Source of the DNA: JBHIEE01 sp046760445
GTDB lineage: Bacteria > Acidobacteriota > Aminicenantia > JdFR-78
Reading direction: 5' to 3'
Length of the DNA stretch: 7,065 nt
NCBI GenBank assembly: GCA_046760445.1
Contig: JBHIEE010000131.1
Span: forward strand, 1 to 7,065
Of this stretch, positions 6,065 to 7,065 are shown piece by piece. Under the pieces are notes generated by a model. It made no database searches and had not been told where the DNA came from. It saw only the letters and a list, made by a program, of their open reading frames with translations. Both the position numbers and the translations under genes were made by a program. Each line of letters begins with the position of its first letter. The stretch's first letter is position 1.

Positions 6065-6155
6065 ATTTTGATCTTATTTTTGAAATTAAAAGACGGTTTG
6101 AGCAAATAAATTTCTGAATGTCCAATTATCAAGGACTTTTTATGGTCGTTCGATA

Positions 6156-7065
6156 TTACAATTTGCGATTTAATATTAATTGATAAGCTTTTTCCAATGC
6201 CTGAGTTAGATTTTCTTTTTTCTCTCCTCCAATCTCAACAAATGAGGCACTTCCTCCACCCCTGCCTTCTATTATTGGGGCAACTAAATCCACTATTTCT
6301 CTCATGTCAAACGATAGAGTTTCAGAACGAGCAAGGAAGAGATACACTCTTTCGCTCTTTAAGCCCAATAGAGCGACAAAATCTCCTTGTTTTATTATAT
6401 TTAAGGCTAAATATTTTACTTCTTTTACCTCTCGATCACTAAAAATTATTTTTATTATTTTTCCTTCTGCTTTCTGGGCTATCTCTTTAGCTTCATATTC
6501 AATTAATTTTTCCTGGAGTTTATTGACTTTTTTCCTTTGGGTTTTGAAATCATCATAAAGCCTATCTATTGCCTGAGAGAGTTCCTCATCTTTGACAGAA
6601 AATCGAGTTGACAATCGATTGACTAGTATATTTTTCTGAAAGTAATCTTTTAATGCTCTCTGACCACAAAGGAATTCAAATCTTAGATTATTTCTTATTT
6701 TTTCCCATTTTTTTATTTTAATTATTCCAATCTCTCCTGTATTCTGACAGTGAGTTCCACCACAAGCTGAAATGTCGAAATCTGAAATCTCAACTATTCT
6801 TATTTCTTCCTGTTTTTGGGGAGGCTTTCTGAGTTTTAATTTTTCTGCTTGCTGCAGAGTAACAAAATAAGTTTTAATTTCTCGATTTTCATATATAATT
6901 TGATTGGCTAATCGTTCAATTTTCTCTATGTCCTGTTCAGAAATTCCTCTTAAATCCACTTCAATAGTTGACACTGTTTCTCCGAGATGAAAAGAAAGAG
7001 TTTCTGCTTCTAATACTTGAACAAAACTCTGAGAGAGAATATGTTGACCAGAATGCTGCTGCATA
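6156..7065 (-). CDS. alaX: Long-form alanyl-tRNA editing protein (AlaX-type), 5'-truncated by window edge
   Basis: This is a free-standing relative of the alanyl-tRNA synthetase editing domain, which hydrolyses Ser or Gly mischarged on tRNA-Ala in the cytoplasm. The visible part starts at the conserved MQQHSGQHILS, which supplies two zinc ligands (H4, H8), and CGGTH (101-105) supplies Cys101 and His105. Residues about 85-130 form the second-additional-domain (SAD) region (ISACGGTHCQNTGEIG). A coiled-coil-prone stretch lies near 157-200, and a DHHA1-type domain from about 205 to the end carries GRGGGSASF (267-275). The frame is open to the window edge. Family proteins have a beta-barrel domain of roughly 80-100 residues before the HxxxH motif, so the Met at 7064 is internal. 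QHSGQHILS resembles stand-alone AlaX proteins more than the HTATHLL form of full synthetases, but the missing 5' end prevents proof. It is followed by 180 bases and then tupA. Confidence 0.88.
   Translation of the reverse strand, partial: MQQHSGQHILSQSFVQVLEAETLSFHLGETVSTIEVDLRGISEQDIEKIERLANQIIYENREIKTYFVTLQQAEKLKLRKPPQKQEEIRIVEISDFDISACGGTHCQNTGEIGIIKIKKWEKIRNNLRFEFLCGQRALKDYFQKNILVNRLSTRFSVKDEELSQAIDRLYDDFKTQRKKVNKLQEKLIEYEAKEIAQKAEGKIIKIIFSDREVKEVKYLALNIIKQGDFVALLGLKSERVYLFLARSETLSFDMREIVDLVAPIIEGRGGGSASFVEIGGEKKENLTQALEKAYQLILNRKL

Noticed and set aside
6120..6140. Hairpin GTCC/GGAC followed by TTTTT on the plus strand downstream of alaX
   Set aside because: The stem is four base pairs with a 9-base loop, and the T-run is oriented for plus-strand transcription, while both flanking genes read on the minus strand.

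Overview
The window is AT-rich bacterial DNA that most resembles a Gram-negative anaerobe. A Kdo transferase (waaA/kdtA) implies an LPS-type outer membrane. A complete tungstate ABC importer (tupABC) suggests tungsten or molybdenum cofactor enzymes, which are typical of anaerobes. The sequence alone does not let me name a phylum or species. No rRNA, tRNA, CRISPR array or recognisable transposase gene is present, and no gene-free stretch exceeds about 180 bases.

Layout. Positions 1-1236 (+) hold waaA with its 5' end cut by the window edge. Positions 1324-3350 (+) hold three separate accessory-type genes: a LysE/RhtB-like exporter that is clearly richer in G+C than its neighbours, a UbiE-like SAM methyltransferase, and a GNAT acetyltransferase. 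The spacers of roughly 90-170 bases between them carry small palindromes, a long-range inverted repeat (1947-2072), and a possible 27-codon ORF with a good ribosome site just before the methyltransferase. The GNAT gene converges on the tup operon across about 45 bases with no convincing terminator. Positions 5975-3396 (-) are tupA-tupB-tupC, tightly packed and read from one near-consensus sigma70 promoter (-35 at 6047-6042, extended -10 at 6027-6019). A perfect 10-bp inverted repeat flanks that promoter. Positions 7065-6156 (-) are the C-terminal three quarters or so of a long AlaX-type alanyl-tRNA editing protein, also cut by the window edge.

How the genes work together. TupA captures tungstate in the periplasm, TupB forms the membrane channel and TupC supplies ATP hydrolysis. 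waaA (LPS core) and alaX (translation quality control) are housekeeping genes unrelated to the operon. The exporter, methyltransferase and acetyltransferase have no assignable substrates, and the sequence does not show that they act together. I found no clearly new multi-gene system. The items most worth a second look are the tup promoter with its flanking repeat, the Glu at the Q-loop position of TupC, and the foreign-looking exporter segment with the inverted repeat just behind it.
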